19,882 nucleotides of DNA from RGIG4608 sp045125655 (GCA_045125655.1 JBGVNP010000237.1:1-19882), one strand, 5' to 3'; numbered from the stretch's first letter, positions 9,897-18,066 are shown. The notes: generated by a model not told the origin, from the letters alone. A program made the numbers and translations.

Positions 9897-12800
9897 TTAA
9901 TCTTCATCAGCGAAGTCTGAGAACTCGTCCTCATAAACATCGCCAAACATATCGTCATTTTCATCGTCACCGTCAGCGTCCTCGATAATGAAATTATCTT
10001 CAACGTCTTCGGTTTCAACGTATTCCTCGAACTCATCTTCATCTGCCTTGAGATTGAACTCTCTTGTTGAGTAAACAGGAGTTTCCTCTTCAGCACAAAG
10101 TGTATTGAGCTCGATTTCGTTACCCTCTTCGTCAAGAACGCGGATATCAAGTGCCAAGGACTGAAGCTCCTTAACAAGAACCTTGAAGGATTCGGGCACA
10201 CCGGGAGTAGGAATATTCTGTCCCTTAATGATTGCCTCGTACGCCTTTCTACGTCCGTTGATATCGTCCGACTTAACTGTAAGGATTTCCTGAAGTGTAT
10301 AAGCAGCACCGTATGCCTCAAGTGCCCAAACCTCCATCTCACCGAAACGCTGGCCACCGAACTGGGCTTTACCGCCAAGGGGCTGCTGTGTAACGAGAGA
10401 GTAAGGACCGTTTGAACGGGCATGGATCTTATCATCAACAAGGTGATGGAGCTTGAGATAGTACATAACACCAACGGTTACAGGGTTATCGAATGGCTCA
10501 CCTGTACGTCCGTCATAAAGTGTTGTCTTACCGTCAACAACTCTGAGCTTATCCTCTGCCTTAAGCTGTGCGATGTATTCAGCATCAGCCTTCTGCTCTT
10601 CAGTAAGTCTTTCTACTGTCTTTTCACCGCTCTCGTCAACAGTCAAGGAGATAAGCTCCTTACCTGCAACGTTTTCGCCTGCGCGGATCTCACGGTAGAG
10701 TCCTGCCGCTTCAAGGCACTCAACGATATCTCTTTCGTTTGCGCCATCAAATACGGGAGTCATGATCTTCCAGCCAAGCTTTCTTGCTGCGATACCAAGG
10801 TGTACCTCAAGCACCTGACCGATGTTCATACGTGAAGGAACGCCCAGAGGGTTAAGAACGATGTCAAGAGGTGTACCGTCGGGAAGGAAGGGCATATCCT
10901 CGGGAGGAAGGATGCGTGAAACGACACCCTTATTACCGTGACGACCTGCCATCTTGTCACCAACGGAGATCTTTCTCTTCTGTGCAAGATAAATTCTTAC
11001 ACTCTTATTGACGCCTGCAGGAAGCTCGTCACCGTTTTCGTGAGAGAACACCTTAACGTCAACTACGATACCGCTTTCGCCGTGAGGTACACGGAGAGAG
11101 GTATCTCTTACTTCTCTTGCCTTTTCACCGAAAATAGCACGGAGAAGTCTTTCTTCGCTTGTAAGCTCTGTTTCACCCTTAGGAGTGATCTTACCTACAA
11201 GGATATCACCTGCACGAACCTCAGTACCCTTCTTTACGATACCCTCGGCATTAAGGTCCTTAAGAGCATCCTCGCCAACGTTGGGGATCTCTCTTGTGAT
11301 CTCTTCCGGACCAAGCTTTGTGTCACGTGCTTCGTGTGTATATTCTTCAATGTGGAGAGACGTATAAACGTCATCTCTTACAAGCTTTTCGTTAAGAAGA
11401 ACCGCGTCCTCGTAGTTATAACCTTCCCAGGTCATAAATCCGATAAGAGCGTTCTTACCAAGAGAAAGCTCACCCATATCGGTAGCAGGACCGTCAGCGA
11501 TAACCTGACCGATCTCAACTCTTTCGCCTCTGTCAACGATGGGACGCTGATTGAAGCAAGTACCCTGGTTAGTTCTCTTGAATTTGATAAGGTTATATGT
11601 TTCCTTATGTCCGTCGTCGCAAAGTATTACTACTTTATCAGCGTCAACGTAGTCAACAACACCTGCAACCTTGGACGTGATTACTACGCCGGAGTCAACG
11701 GCTGCGCTGTACTCCATACCCGTACCAACGATGGGGGAGTCTGTAACCATAAGCGGAACTGCCTGCTTCTGCATGTTAGATCCCATGAGCGCACGAGAGT
11801 TGTCGTCGTTCTCAAGGAAAGGAATACAAGCAGTTGCAACGGATACAACCATCTTGGGTGCTACGTCCATATAGTCAACGCTTGAAGCGTCAACCTCAAC
11901 GATCTCCGTCTTATCGCGAGCGGTTACTCTGCTTCTTACAAAGCATCCGTTCTCGTCAAGAAGCTCGTTCGCCTGTGCAACGATATAGTTATCCTCGGTA
12001 TCAGCAGTCATATACTCAACCTCGTCGGTTACGTAATGACGAACTACGCCGTTCTCTTCAACGTGCTTAACCTTGCGGTAGGGAGCCATGATAAAGCCGT
12101 ACTCGCTGATCTTAGCATAAGTTGTGAGGTAGGAAATAAGACCGATGTTAGGACCTTCAGGTGTCTCGATGGGACACATTCTTCCGTAGTGTGTATAGTG
12201 AACGTCACGGACATCAAAGGATGCTCTATCACGTGAAAGACCACCGGGACCAAGAGCAGAAAGTCTTCTCTTATGAGTAAGCTCTGCCAAGGGGTTGTTC
12301 TGGTCCATGAACTGTGAAAGCTGTGATGAACCGAAGAACTCTCTGATAACAGTTACGATGGGTCTGATATTGATGAGCGCCTGAGGTGTGAGCTTTTCGC
12401 TATCCTGAGTTGTCATTCTCTCCTTAATGATCTTGTCCATTCTGGAGAAGCCGATTCTCATTTGGTTCTGGAGCTGTTCACCTACGGAACGGATACGACG
12501 GTTGCCAAGGTGGTCGATGTCATCGTACTTACCGATCTCATGTGTAAGACCGAGGAAGTAGTTGATAGATGCGAAGATATCGTCTCTTGTGATATGCTGA
12601 GGACGAAGTCTGTAAAGGTTGAGCTTCACTGCTTCCTTAAGGGCGTCGATGTCGCCGCCAACCTCTTCCATAAGGGAAAGAAGAACTTCTGTCTTAACCT
12701 TTTCCTTGATTCCGCAATCCTTAAGGTCTGTTCCGATTATATATTCAGGTTCTAATGTATTGTTGGAGAATACTCTTACAACGTCACCGTTGTCGAGCAC

Positions 12801-13871
12801 GAGAGAAACGGCGTTGACAGCTGCGTGTGTGATAGCATCTGCAACCTCTCTTGTAATTACTGCACCCTTTTCGTAGATAACCTCGCCTGTGAGAGGAGCA
12901 ACAACGTCCTCTGCAAGTCTGTGGTCAACGATTCTGTCAGCAAGATTGAGCTTCTTGTCGAACTTGAATCTACCAACGGGTTGGATGTCATATCTTCTTG
13001 CATCGAAGAAGTAGTTGTTGAGGAGTGTGTATGCCGACTCAACGAGCGGAGGCTCGCCGGGACGAAGTCTCTTATATATTTCTTTAAGTGCCTCTACACC
13101 TGCGGAGGTATGATTTCTAGCCGCAAGCTCTTCGCACTCATCCTTTCCAAAGGTGGTTGCAAGCATTGCCTCGTTACCGAAGATAGCATAAACGTCTTCC
13201 TTGGTCTCGATGGTGGAAATATAGTCCACTACCTTTCCCTTTTCGTCGGTTTCCTCACTGGGAACTACACCGAGCGCACGGATAAGCATTGTGATCGGAA
13301 CCTTTCTGTTCTTATCAATGCGAACCCAAACAACGTTATTTATGTCTGTTTCGTATTCGAGCCATGCTCCGCGGTAAGGAATTACAGTGGATGCGTACAT
13401 TCTCTTACCTGACTTATCTATTTCAGATGAGTAGTACATACCGGGAGAACGGATTATCTGTGAAACGATAACACGCTCTGCACCGTTGATAACGAAGGTA
13501 CCTGTCTCCGTCATTATGGGGAATTCACCCATAAAGATGTCGGTCTGCTTAACCTCGCCCGTCTGCTTGTTTGTAAGACGAACGTTCACCTTCAAGGGAG
13601 CTGCGTAGTTTACATCCCTTTCCTTGCACTGCTCAACAGTATATTTTGGCTTTTGGTCAAATGAGTAAGAAACGAACTCAATCGACAAATTTCCCGAAAA
13701 GTCTGTAATCGGGGAAACATCACGAAGGACCTCTGCAAGTCCCTCCTCAAGGAACCACTTGAACGACGCTGTCTGAATTTCAACAAGATTGGGAAGCTCA
13801 AGAGTGCTTCTGTTCTTTGAGAAACTCATTCTGGTAGTTTTTCCCTGTTTGTGTTCTCTGATGTTGATCAT
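9897..13871 (-). CDS. rpoB: DNA-directed RNA polymerase subunit beta
   Basis: The beta subunit of RNA polymerase, 1324 residues from the chosen start. The frame is open upstream to 13910, but the ATG at 13871 (MINIREHKQG) has GGAGTG at a spacing of 9 and leads into the conserved MSFSKNRSTLELPNLVEIQ segment. The rifampicin-binding cluster, around residues 513-540 (GSSQLSQFMDQNNPL..HKRRLSALGP), has the susceptible-type Gln, Asp, His and Ser residues. Downstream are MCPIETPEGPNIGLI, GDKMAGRHGNKGV and the QPLGGKAQFGGQRFGEMEVWALEAYGA C-terminal signature. A lobe insertion after PVGRFKF is of a type seen in Clostridia. The last 49 residues form a strongly acidic tail with 27 Asp/Glu and no Lys/Arg. 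No rplJ or rplL precedes it; the gene has its own promoter. Confidence 0.98.
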   Translation of the reverse strand: MINIREHKQGKTTRMSFSKNRSTLELPNLVEIQTASFKWFLEEGLAEVLRDVSPITDFSGNLSIEFVSYSFDQKPKYTVEQCKERDVNYAAPLKVNVRLTNKQTGEVKQTDIFMGEFPIMTETGTFVINGAERVIVSQIIRSPGMYYSSEIDKSGKRMYASTVIPYRGAWLEYETDINNVVWVRIDKNRKVPITMLIRALGVVPSEETDEKGKVVDYISTIETKEDVYAIFGNEAMLATTFGKDECEELAARNHTSAGVEALKEIYKRLRPGEPPLVESAYTLLNNYFFDARRYDIQPVGRFKFDKKLNLADRIVDHRLAEDVVAPLTGEVIYEKGAVITREVADAITHAAVNAVSLVLDNGDVVRVFSNNTLEPEYIIGTDLKDCGIKEKVKTEVLLSLMEEVGGDIDALKEAVKLNLYRLRPQHITRDDIFASINYFLGLTHEIGKYDDIDHLGNRRIRSVGEQLQNQMRIGFSRMDKIIKERMTTQDSEKLTPQALINIRPIVTVIREFFGSSQLSQFMDQNNPLAELTHKRRLSALGPGGLSRDRASFDVRDVHYTHYGRMCPIETPEGPNIGLISYLTTYAKISEYGFIMAPYRKVKHVEENGVVRHYVTDEVEYMTADTEDNYIVAQANELLDENGCFVRSRVTARDKTEIVEVDASSVDYMDVAPKMVVSVATACIPFLENDDNSRALMGSNMQKQAVPLMVTDSPIVGTGMEYSAAVDSGVVITSKVAGVVDYVDADKVVILCDDGHKETYNLIKFKRTNQGTCFNQRPIVDRGERVEIGQVIADGPATDMGELSLGKNALIGFMTWEGYNYEDAVLLNEKLVRDDVYTSLHIEEYTHEARDTKLGPEEITREIPNVGEDALKDLNAEGIVKKGTEVRAGDILVGKITPKGETELTSEERLLRAIFGEKAREVRDTSLRVPHGESGIVVDVKVFSHENGDELPAGVNKSVRIYLAQKRKISVGDKMAGRHGNKGVVSRILPPEDMPFLPDGTPLDIVLNPLGVPSRMNIGQVLEVHLGIAARKLGWKIMTPVFDGANERDIVECLEAAGLYREIRAGENVAGKELISLTVDESGEKTVERLTEEQKADAEYIAQLKAEDKLRVVDGKTTLYDGRTGEPFDNPVTVGVMYYLKLHHLVDDKIHARSNGPYSLVTQQPLGGKAQFGGQRFGEMEVWALEAYGAAYTLQEILTVKSDDINGRRKAYEAIIKGQNIPTPGVPESFKVLVKELQSLALDIRVLDEEGNEIELNTLCAEEETPVYSTREFNLKADEDEFEEYVETEDVEDNFIIEDADGDDENDDMFGDVYEDEFSDFADED

Positions 13872-13961
13872 TAATACAATCACTCCATTCAAAAAAATTC
13901 TACACCGCAAAAGCTGTTTTTCACGATGCTGCCAACTCGACCGTTTTTTCCTTATTTATAT

Positions 13962-13984
13962 AATAGGCGCCGTTTTTCGCCATT
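13962..13984 (-). promoter_or_regulatory. Possible hairpin in the rpoB leader
   Basis: AATAGGCG (13962-13969) and CGCCATT (13978-13984) can pair with one bulged base across an 8-base loop, inside the roughly 155-nt leader between the predicted rpoB start of transcription and the start codon. No T run follows it. A regulatory role is speculative. Confidence 0.25.
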
Positions 13985-14032
13985 ATCTAAGGTCTAAAAA
14001 GGACATAGTTAGCAATTATATTGCAGTTTACT

Positions 14033-14061
14033 ATTTTATCACAACCTTTTACTCTTGTCAA
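14033..14061 (-). promoter_or_regulatory. rpoB promoter
   Basis: The minus strand carries TTGACA (14056-14061), 17 bp, then TAAAAT (14033-14038), with a TGA extended -10 element. Predicted transcription starts near 14026, leaving a leader of about 155 nt. It diverges from the rpsT promoter, with the two -35 elements about 75 bp apart in AT-rich DNA. Confidence 0.8.
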
Positions 14062-14135
14062 TAGTTTTTTTGGAATTATTTTTATATAATATCAAAAAAA
14101 TTACAATTTTTTTAAAACTTTTTTCAAAAAAGCTA

Positions 14136-14164
14136 TTGCAATTTGCTTTCTTTTGTGGTATGAT
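14136..14164 (+). promoter_or_regulatory. rpsT promoter
   Basis: TTGCAA (14136-14141) and TATGAT (14159-14164) are separated by 17 bp, with a TGG extended -10 directly upstream of the -10 hexamer. Transcription is predicted to start near 14171, giving a leader of about 87 nt before rpsT. Confidence 0.75.
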
Positions 14165-14170
14165 ATGCAA

Positions 14171-14257
14171 TGTATGGACGAGAACATGGTGCACACCCTC
14201 TCAGGTGCTAAATGTTTACTGTTTCAGTTTTTTAATTTTACAAGGAGGGTAAAAGCT
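14171..14257 (+). promoter_or_regulatory. rpsT 5' leader with potential Shine-Dalgarno pairing
   Basis: The leader contains ACCCTC (14195-14200), complementary to GAGGGT (14245-14250) of the ribosome binding site. A competing local stem, GCAC/GTGC (14191-14194 with 14205-14208), overlaps it. This allows alternative folds that hide or expose the ribosome binding site. E. coli S20 represses translation of its own UUG-initiated mRNA; a similar role here is inference. Confidence 0.4.
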
Positions 14258-14521
14258 TTGGCAAACATCAAAAGTGCAAAAAAGCGTATAAAAGTTATTC
14301 AGGCTAAGACATTGCAGAACAAAATGTTCAAATCACAGCTTAAGACTGAAATTAAGAAATACGAAGCAGCTCTTGCAGCAGGAGACGTAGAACTCGCGCA
14401 GGCTACTTACAAGGCAGTAACAAAGAAGATCGACCAGGCAGCTGCTCGTGGCATCATCCACAAGAACAAGGCAGCTCACAAGAAGAGCCAGTTCACAAAG
14501 AAGCTCAACGCTTTGGGTTAA
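14258..14521 (+). CDS. rpsT: 30S ribosomal protein S20
   Basis: S20 is a small helical protein that binds 16S rRNA and assists early 30S assembly. The 87-residue product begins M(TTG)ANIKSAKKRI and continues with Lys/Ala-rich helices to HKNKAAHKKSQFTKKLNAL, the normal S20 length and ending. The frame is open further upstream, but the TTG at 14258 gives the family N-terminus and sits 7 bases after AAGGAGGGT. It is monocistronic, with its own promoter and a terminator 20 bp after the stop. It is divergent from rpoB. Confidence 0.96.
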   Translation: MANIKSAKKRIKVIQAKTLQNKMFKSQLKTEIKKYEAALAAGDVELAQATYKAVTKKIDQAAARGIIHKNKAAHKKSQFTKKLNALG

Positions 14522-14541
14522 TCTAATTCAAAATAAAAAAG

Positions 14542-14571
14542 CGGACACATCTCACCGTGTCCGTTTTTTTA
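14542..14571 (+). terminator. rpsT terminator
   Basis: Stem CGGACAC/GTGTCCG (14542-14548 with 14557-14563) with an 8-base loop is followed immediately by a run of T from 14564, and preceded by an A run. It is a canonical Rho-independent terminator. Confidence 0.92.
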
Positions 14572-14635
14572 TTTTATTTTTGCGAATTTTAAATTTTGAT
14601 TTATAAATCTGCAAGGAATATAGCTTGCTCCCTTG

Positions 14636-14724
14636 TAGCCCCCGCTACCACGTAGCATCCCCCTTGCTACCACATAGCATCCCCCCTGCTCTCTCGTAGC
14701 ACCACCCCTACCACCACGTGGTGG
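14636..14724. repeat. 22-bp imperfect tandem repeats with small palindromes
   Basis: Units beginning TAGC start at 14653, 14675 and 14697 (each 22 bp), preceded by shorter units at 14621 and 14636. Unit ends and starts pair to form small stems, such as GCTACcacGTAGC at 14644-14656 and a near copy at 14666-14678. The array ends in a perfect 14-bp palindrome, CCACCACGTGGTGG, at 14711-14724. The composition (C-rich on plus, G-rich on minus) differs from the flanks. No credible gene is present. It looks like a dispersed intergenic repeat. Confidence 0.7.
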
Positions 14725-14736
14725 GGAAATAAATAA

Positions 14737-14795
14737 AACTATATCCAATAGAACTATATTCAATTTAACTATATCCACCGAACTATCTGCAAAAG
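14737..14795. repeat. 15-bp tandem repeat (AACTATAT units)
   Basis: Four consecutive units start with AACTAT at 14737, 14752, 14767 and 14781, with periods of 15, 15 and 14 bp. The first three share AACTATATYCA. It directly follows the C-rich 22-bp array and has no coding potential. Confidence 0.75.
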
Positions 14796-14869
14796 AGATG
14801 AGGGCGGTTTTGAAAAAGAAATTGATTGTTTTTTATTTGAATTTCAAATTTTGGTTTGTCGGTTAGTTG

Positions 14870-15051
14870 CGCACTATGTTTGCACAGCACATTGCGCGAT
14901 TGTTTTGCACCGCTTTTTCAAAAGCGGTCACCCGCCGCGTAGGCAAAAAAGAAACAGCGGTGCGTCTGCGCGGCGCGGCGCCACTGCGCGTGGGGCACTA
15001 CCTTTAAAAAGGTGGACGAAACACCCAATGGGTTTGTGCGAACATAGTGCG
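14870..15051. mobile_element. 182-bp element with 17-bp terminal inverted repeats (MITE-like)
   Basis: CGCACTATGTTTGCACA at 14870-14886 is matched, with one mismatch, by its reverse complement at 15035-15051. Between them are a perfect stem ACCGCTTTT/AAAAGCGGT (14909-14917 with 14920-14928), a GTAGGCAAAAA motif at 14939-14949, a very GC-rich run near 14965-14995, and a CCTTT/AAAGG palindrome. No protein is encoded convincingly. The arrangement resembles a non-autonomous miniature element or a structured dispersed repeat. No clear target-site duplication was recognised. Confidence 0.5.
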
Positions 15052-15136
15052 AGGCAGTTCGCTAAATCCCAATTTTTATCCACAATTTGTCAATTATTTT
15101 TAATTTAAATTTATTTGTAAATTTCAGCAAAATTTA

Positions 15137-15165
15137 TTGACTTTTTAATATATGTTTGATATAAT
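15137..15165 (+). promoter_or_regulatory. Promoter of the SH3-repeat protein gene
   Basis: TTGACT (15137-15142), 17 bp, then TATAAT (15160-15165). The predicted transcription start is near 15172, about 54 bp before the ATG at 15226. Confidence 0.85.
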
Positions 15166-15225
15166 ACTTTTATAACTAATATTACATAGATGATCAAATT
15201 GTTTTTTGATCTGAAAGGAGCAAAT

Positions 15226-16248
15226 ATGAACAAAATTTTAAAGATTGCCATCGTTGTTGTTCTCTGCCTCATCGTTGTACTTACTGTAGTACTCGTTGCC
15301 ACTCAAGGCGGCGCAAATAACGGCGGCACAACCACCACTACTACAACCAAACCAACTCCTTCAAATCCTCCTGCTTGCGAGCACGTGGATACCACTCCCA
15401 AGGATGACAAGTGTGACAAGTGCGGCGAAACAATGCCAGGTGCTGTAATTCCCGGCGACTATACAGAAACAAACGACATAGTTTACGTTACTGTTACAGG
15501 CCTTAACCTTCGTTCCGAACCTGCAAAGAAGGATGGAAATGAAGTAGGTTGGGTTGAAATAGATACAAAGCTTGAAAGACTCGGTTATTACACAAACGGC
15601 TGGTCTAAGGTAAAATACAATGACAAGGAATGCTATGTATCCACAGACTGCCTCACAAAATCCAAACCCATCACAAGCTTCACAACAACCAACGAAACAG
15701 TATACTTTACAAAGGGTACATACGCTTACACAAAGCCCAGCCATCTTGAGCCCTATTCTGTAGCTGACTTCACATTTAAATTCGGCGAGTCCACAAAGAG
15801 AATAGGTGTTGCAACCGAGGTTTACGTTGCAGAGGATGGAAAAGAATACACATTTGCAAGAATTGAGTTCACAGTTACAAACAACGGCAAGCAGGAAACA
15901 GTAGTAAGATACGTAAACAATGCATATCTTTCTACAACAAAGCCCACACAAGCAGATCCCGATGCGGGTATCACATTTGTAAATAATGATAGCATACTTG
16001 TTGTTTCCATAGAAAAAATCAACATAAGAAAATCTGCTATCTATGATGAAAACGAAGAAGAACAAAAATATGGAACAATATACGCAGGCACAGAACTTCA
16101 AGCAGTTGCGAGAGGTACTGAATCCGACGGTACAATTTGGTACAAGGTAAAATATGATGGACAAATTCTCTATGTAATCTATCAATCAAAGGACTCAAAT
16201 ACCGGCAAATACAAGGATCCTTACTTCACAATCAAAGGTTCAAACTAA
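15226..16248 (+). CDS. Secreted or membrane-anchored protein with three SH3-like repeats
   Basis: A 340-residue protein. The ATG at 15226 is preferred to the upstream ATG at 15190 because GAAAGGAG lies 5 bases before it and the N-terminus then reads MNKILK plus a hydrophobic segment (residues 7-26), a signal peptide or anchor without an obvious lipobox. A Gly/Thr-rich linker (29-45) leads to a CxH..CxxC motif (Cys51, His53, Cys63, Cys66) of a type seen in clostridial surface proteins. Three SH3-like units follow at about residues 86-144, 155-235 and 256-318; the first and third show NLRS/NIRKS and WxKVKY with a Y-V pair, and the second is more divergent. Bacterial SH3 domains usually bind peptidoglycan or modulate wall enzymes. 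No catalytic domain is present. Monocistronic, with its own promoter and terminator. Confidence 0.8.
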   Translation: MNKILKIAIVVVLCLIVVLTVVLVATQGGANNGGTTTTTTTKPTPSNPPACEHVDTTPKDDKCDKCGETMPGAVIPGDYTETNDIVYVTVTGLNLRSEPAKKDGNEVGWVEIDTKLERLGYYTNGWSKVKYNDKECYVSTDCLTKSKPITSFTTTNETVYFTKGTYAYTKPSHLEPYSVADFTFKFGESTKRIGVATEVYVAEDGKEYTFARIEFTVTNNGKQETVVRYVNNAYLSTTKPTQADPDAGITFVNNDSILVVSIEKINIRKSAIYDENEEEQKYGTIYAGTELQAVARGTESDGTIWYKVKYDGQILYVIYQSKDSNTGKYKDPYFTIKGSN

Positions 16249-16271
16249 TGCTCAATAGTAATTGAGTGCAA

Positions 16272-16300
16272 AAAGCCGAGAGCGGAATGCTCTCGGCTTT
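16272..16300. terminator. Bidirectional terminator between the SH3 gene and recX
   Basis: An 11-bp perfect stem, AAAGCCGAGAG/CTCTCGGCTTT, with a 7-base loop lies between convergent genes. On the plus strand TTTATTTTTTATT follows it. On the minus strand the complement of AAAAA gives a T run. A second small stem, CTCAAT/ATTGAG (16251-16266), lies just upstream on the plus strand. Confidence 0.9.
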
Positions 16301-16308
16301 ATTTTTTA

Positions 16309-16941
16309 TTATAGGTTTTGAAGTGCTTGTCTTATCTCGGAAAATGAATAGCCGTAGCGCACAAGTGATGCGACTATCTTTTTTTGCTCTGCAGGGTCTG
16401 CGGGCATTTTTTTATACTTTTTCACAAAGAGTGCTCTACAATTTTCAACAAATATTTCGCTGTCTACTTTTTCAAGCTCAAGCGAAATTATCTCTCTATC
16501 ATAACCTTTGGCACAAAGATCGCTATATATTCTATTTTTGCCCCAGAGCTTTTTCAAGTCGCCATGCACAAGGCGTTCAATGTCCGCTTGTTCATTGATC
16601 AAACCGAGCTTTTGCAAGCGATCTGCGGCATTCTCTGCGCTTTCTTTATCAATTCCCTTCGAGCGCAATCTTTGTGCGAGACGCACTTTGGATGATGCGG
16701 AGTAAGCAAGAAGGTCAGTTCCCTTTCTTATCGCTTTACATTCTCTCGACAGTTTTTCAAGCTCGTCAAAGGTATCAGCGTCGATCACTGCGCCGCGGCA
16801 GAGCCCCATCTCAAGATATTGCTCGGTAAAGAGCAGGAGCTTTCTCTTTTCTCCCCTGCCCTCACCGTTGCTTATTTTTACTGTGAGTAATATCTCCGCT
16901 CCCTCGTCAAGAGCACTGACGGAGATGATTTCTATCTTCAT
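16309..16941 (-). CDS. recX: RecX family regulator of RecA
   Basis: RecX binds the RecA filament and limits its activity. The 210-residue product has the all-helical RecX layout in its C-terminal two thirds: LLAYSASSKVRLAQRLRSKGID, then AADRLQKLGLINEQADIERLVHGDL..WGKNRIYSDLCAKGYD, and a last repeat ending LVRYGYSFSEIRQAL. The roughly 60-residue N-terminus is a beta-rich extension seen in longer RecX proteins. It starts 9 bp after the recA stop, with GAGGAG inside the end of recA, so translation is likely coupled. It ends in TAA before the shared terminator. Confidence 0.9.
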   Translation of the reverse strand: MKIEIISVSALDEGAEILLTVKISNGEGRGEKRKLLLFTEQYLEMGLCRGAVIDADTFDELEKLSRECKAIRKGTDLLAYSASSKVRLAQRLRSKGIDKESAENAADRLQKLGLINEQADIERLVHGDLKKLWGKNRIYSDLCAKGYDREIISLELEKVDSEIFVENCRALFVKKYKKMPADPAEQKKIVASLVRYGYSFSEIRQALQNL

Positions 16942-16950
16942 TATTATAAA

Positions 16951-18066
16951 TTACTCCTCATCGGAGAGTGTTTCAAGCTCAAAGCTCTCGATGTCGTCAT
17001 CTTCATCAAGCTCAAATTCATCATTGTTATTGTCAACGAGCTTATCAGCCATAGCGCGCACCTTTGCCTCAAGATCATCCATAAGCTCCTGATTGCTTTC
17101 AAACACCTTGCGCGCGTTATCCTTGCCCTGTGCAAGTCTTTCACCCTCATAAGAGAACCAAGAACCACTCTTTTTGATGATACCAAGTGTGATACCCATA
17201 TCAATAAGCTCACTGGATTTGGAAATGCCCTTTCCGTAGAGAATATCAAATTCAGCCACCTTAAAGGGAGGAGCTACCTTATTTTTAACTATCTTACATT
17301 TTACGCGGTTACCGTAAACGTCCGCGCCGTTCTTAAGCTGCTCGGTCTTTCTTACGTCGATACGAACGGAAGAATAGAATTTAAGGGCACGTCCACCGGG
17401 GGTGGTTTCGGGGTTGCCGTACATAACACCAACCTTTTCACGAAGCTGATTTATAAATATAACCACCGCGTTGCTCTTTGAGATAACTGCGGAGAGCTTT
17501 CTCATCGCCTGTGACATAAGACGTGCCTGAACGCCTACCATAGTAGCGCCCATTTCACCATCAATTTCCTGACGGGGAACGAGAGCTGCAACAGAGTCAA
17601 CAACTACAACGTCGATAGCACCCGAGCGCACAAGTGCCTCGGTTATTTCAAGAGCATCCTCACCGCAATCGGGCTGGGACACAAGCAATTCGTTAATATT
17701 TACACCAAGTGCCTTTGCATATACGGGGTCAAGAGCATGCTCCGCGTCGATGAATGCCGCTTCTCCGCCCTCCTTCTGCACCTCTGCAATTATATGAAGT
17801 GCAACTGTTGTTTTACCCGATGATTCAGGACCAAAGATCTCAATTATTCTTCCTCTCGGAACACCACCGATACCGAGTGCAAAGTCAAGTGCAAGAGAGC
17901 CCGTATGAACCGCCTGAATCTCCATATGTGTATTCTCGCCGAGCTTCATAACTGCACCCGCGCCAAAATCTCTTTCAAGCTGAGCAAGGGCTGTTGAGAG
18001 CGCCTTTTTGCGCGCTGCTTTATCGTCAAGGGGTGCGACCTTTGCCGCTACCTTTTTAGTTGCCAT
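16951..18066 (-). CDS. recA: Recombinase RecA
   Basis: RecA forms filaments on single-stranded DNA, catalyses strand exchange and promotes LexA self-cleavage. The 371-residue product has the Walker A motif GPESSGKT at residues 79-86, the acidic EHALDP segment, VVVDSVAALVP (Walker B), the INQLREKVGVMYGNPETTPGGRALKFY segment containing loop L2, and an acidic C-terminal tail (DEFELDEDDD). The ATG at 18066 has GGAGGT 7 bases upstream; a TTG five codons earlier overlaps that site and is rejected. The N-terminal MATKKVAAKVAPL is a short basic extension. It is cotranscribed with recX. No LexA/DinR operator is seen at its promoter. Confidence 0.98.
   Translation of the reverse strand: MATKKVAAKVAPLDDKAARKKALSTALAQLERDFGAGAVMKLGENTHMEIQAVHTGSLALDFALGIGGVPRGRIIEIFGPESSGKTTVALHIIAEVQKEGGEAAFIDAEHALDPVYAKALGVNINELLVSQPDCGEDALEITEALVRSGAIDVVVVDSVAALVPRQEIDGEMGATMVGVQARLMSQAMRKLSAVISKSNAVVIFINQLREKVGVMYGNPETTPGGRALKFYSSVRIDVRKTEQLKNGADVYGNRVKCKIVKNKVAPPFKVAEFDILYGKGISKSSELIDMGITLGIIKKSGSWFSYEGERLAQGKDNARKVFESNQELMDDLEAKVRAMADKLVDNNNDEFELDEDDDIESFELETLSDEE

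Noticed and set aside
10938..11885. 315-codon open frame opposite rpoB
   Set aside because: Antisense shadow of rpoB; composition reflects reversed codons of the real gene.
14569..14778. 69-codon minus-strand frame across the repeat arrays
   Set aside because: The Gly/Arg-rich product arises from the 22-bp repeats; no ribosome binding site or terminator relation supports a gene.
14851..15108. 85-codon plus-strand frame within the TIR element
   Set aside because: It lies on inverted repeats and a GC-rich core, has no ribosome binding site and resembles no family.
15361..16185. 274-codon minus-strand frame opposite the SH3 gene
   Set aside because: Very Cys/Phe-rich antisense product; the plus-strand gene has a promoter, ribosome binding site and recognisable domains.
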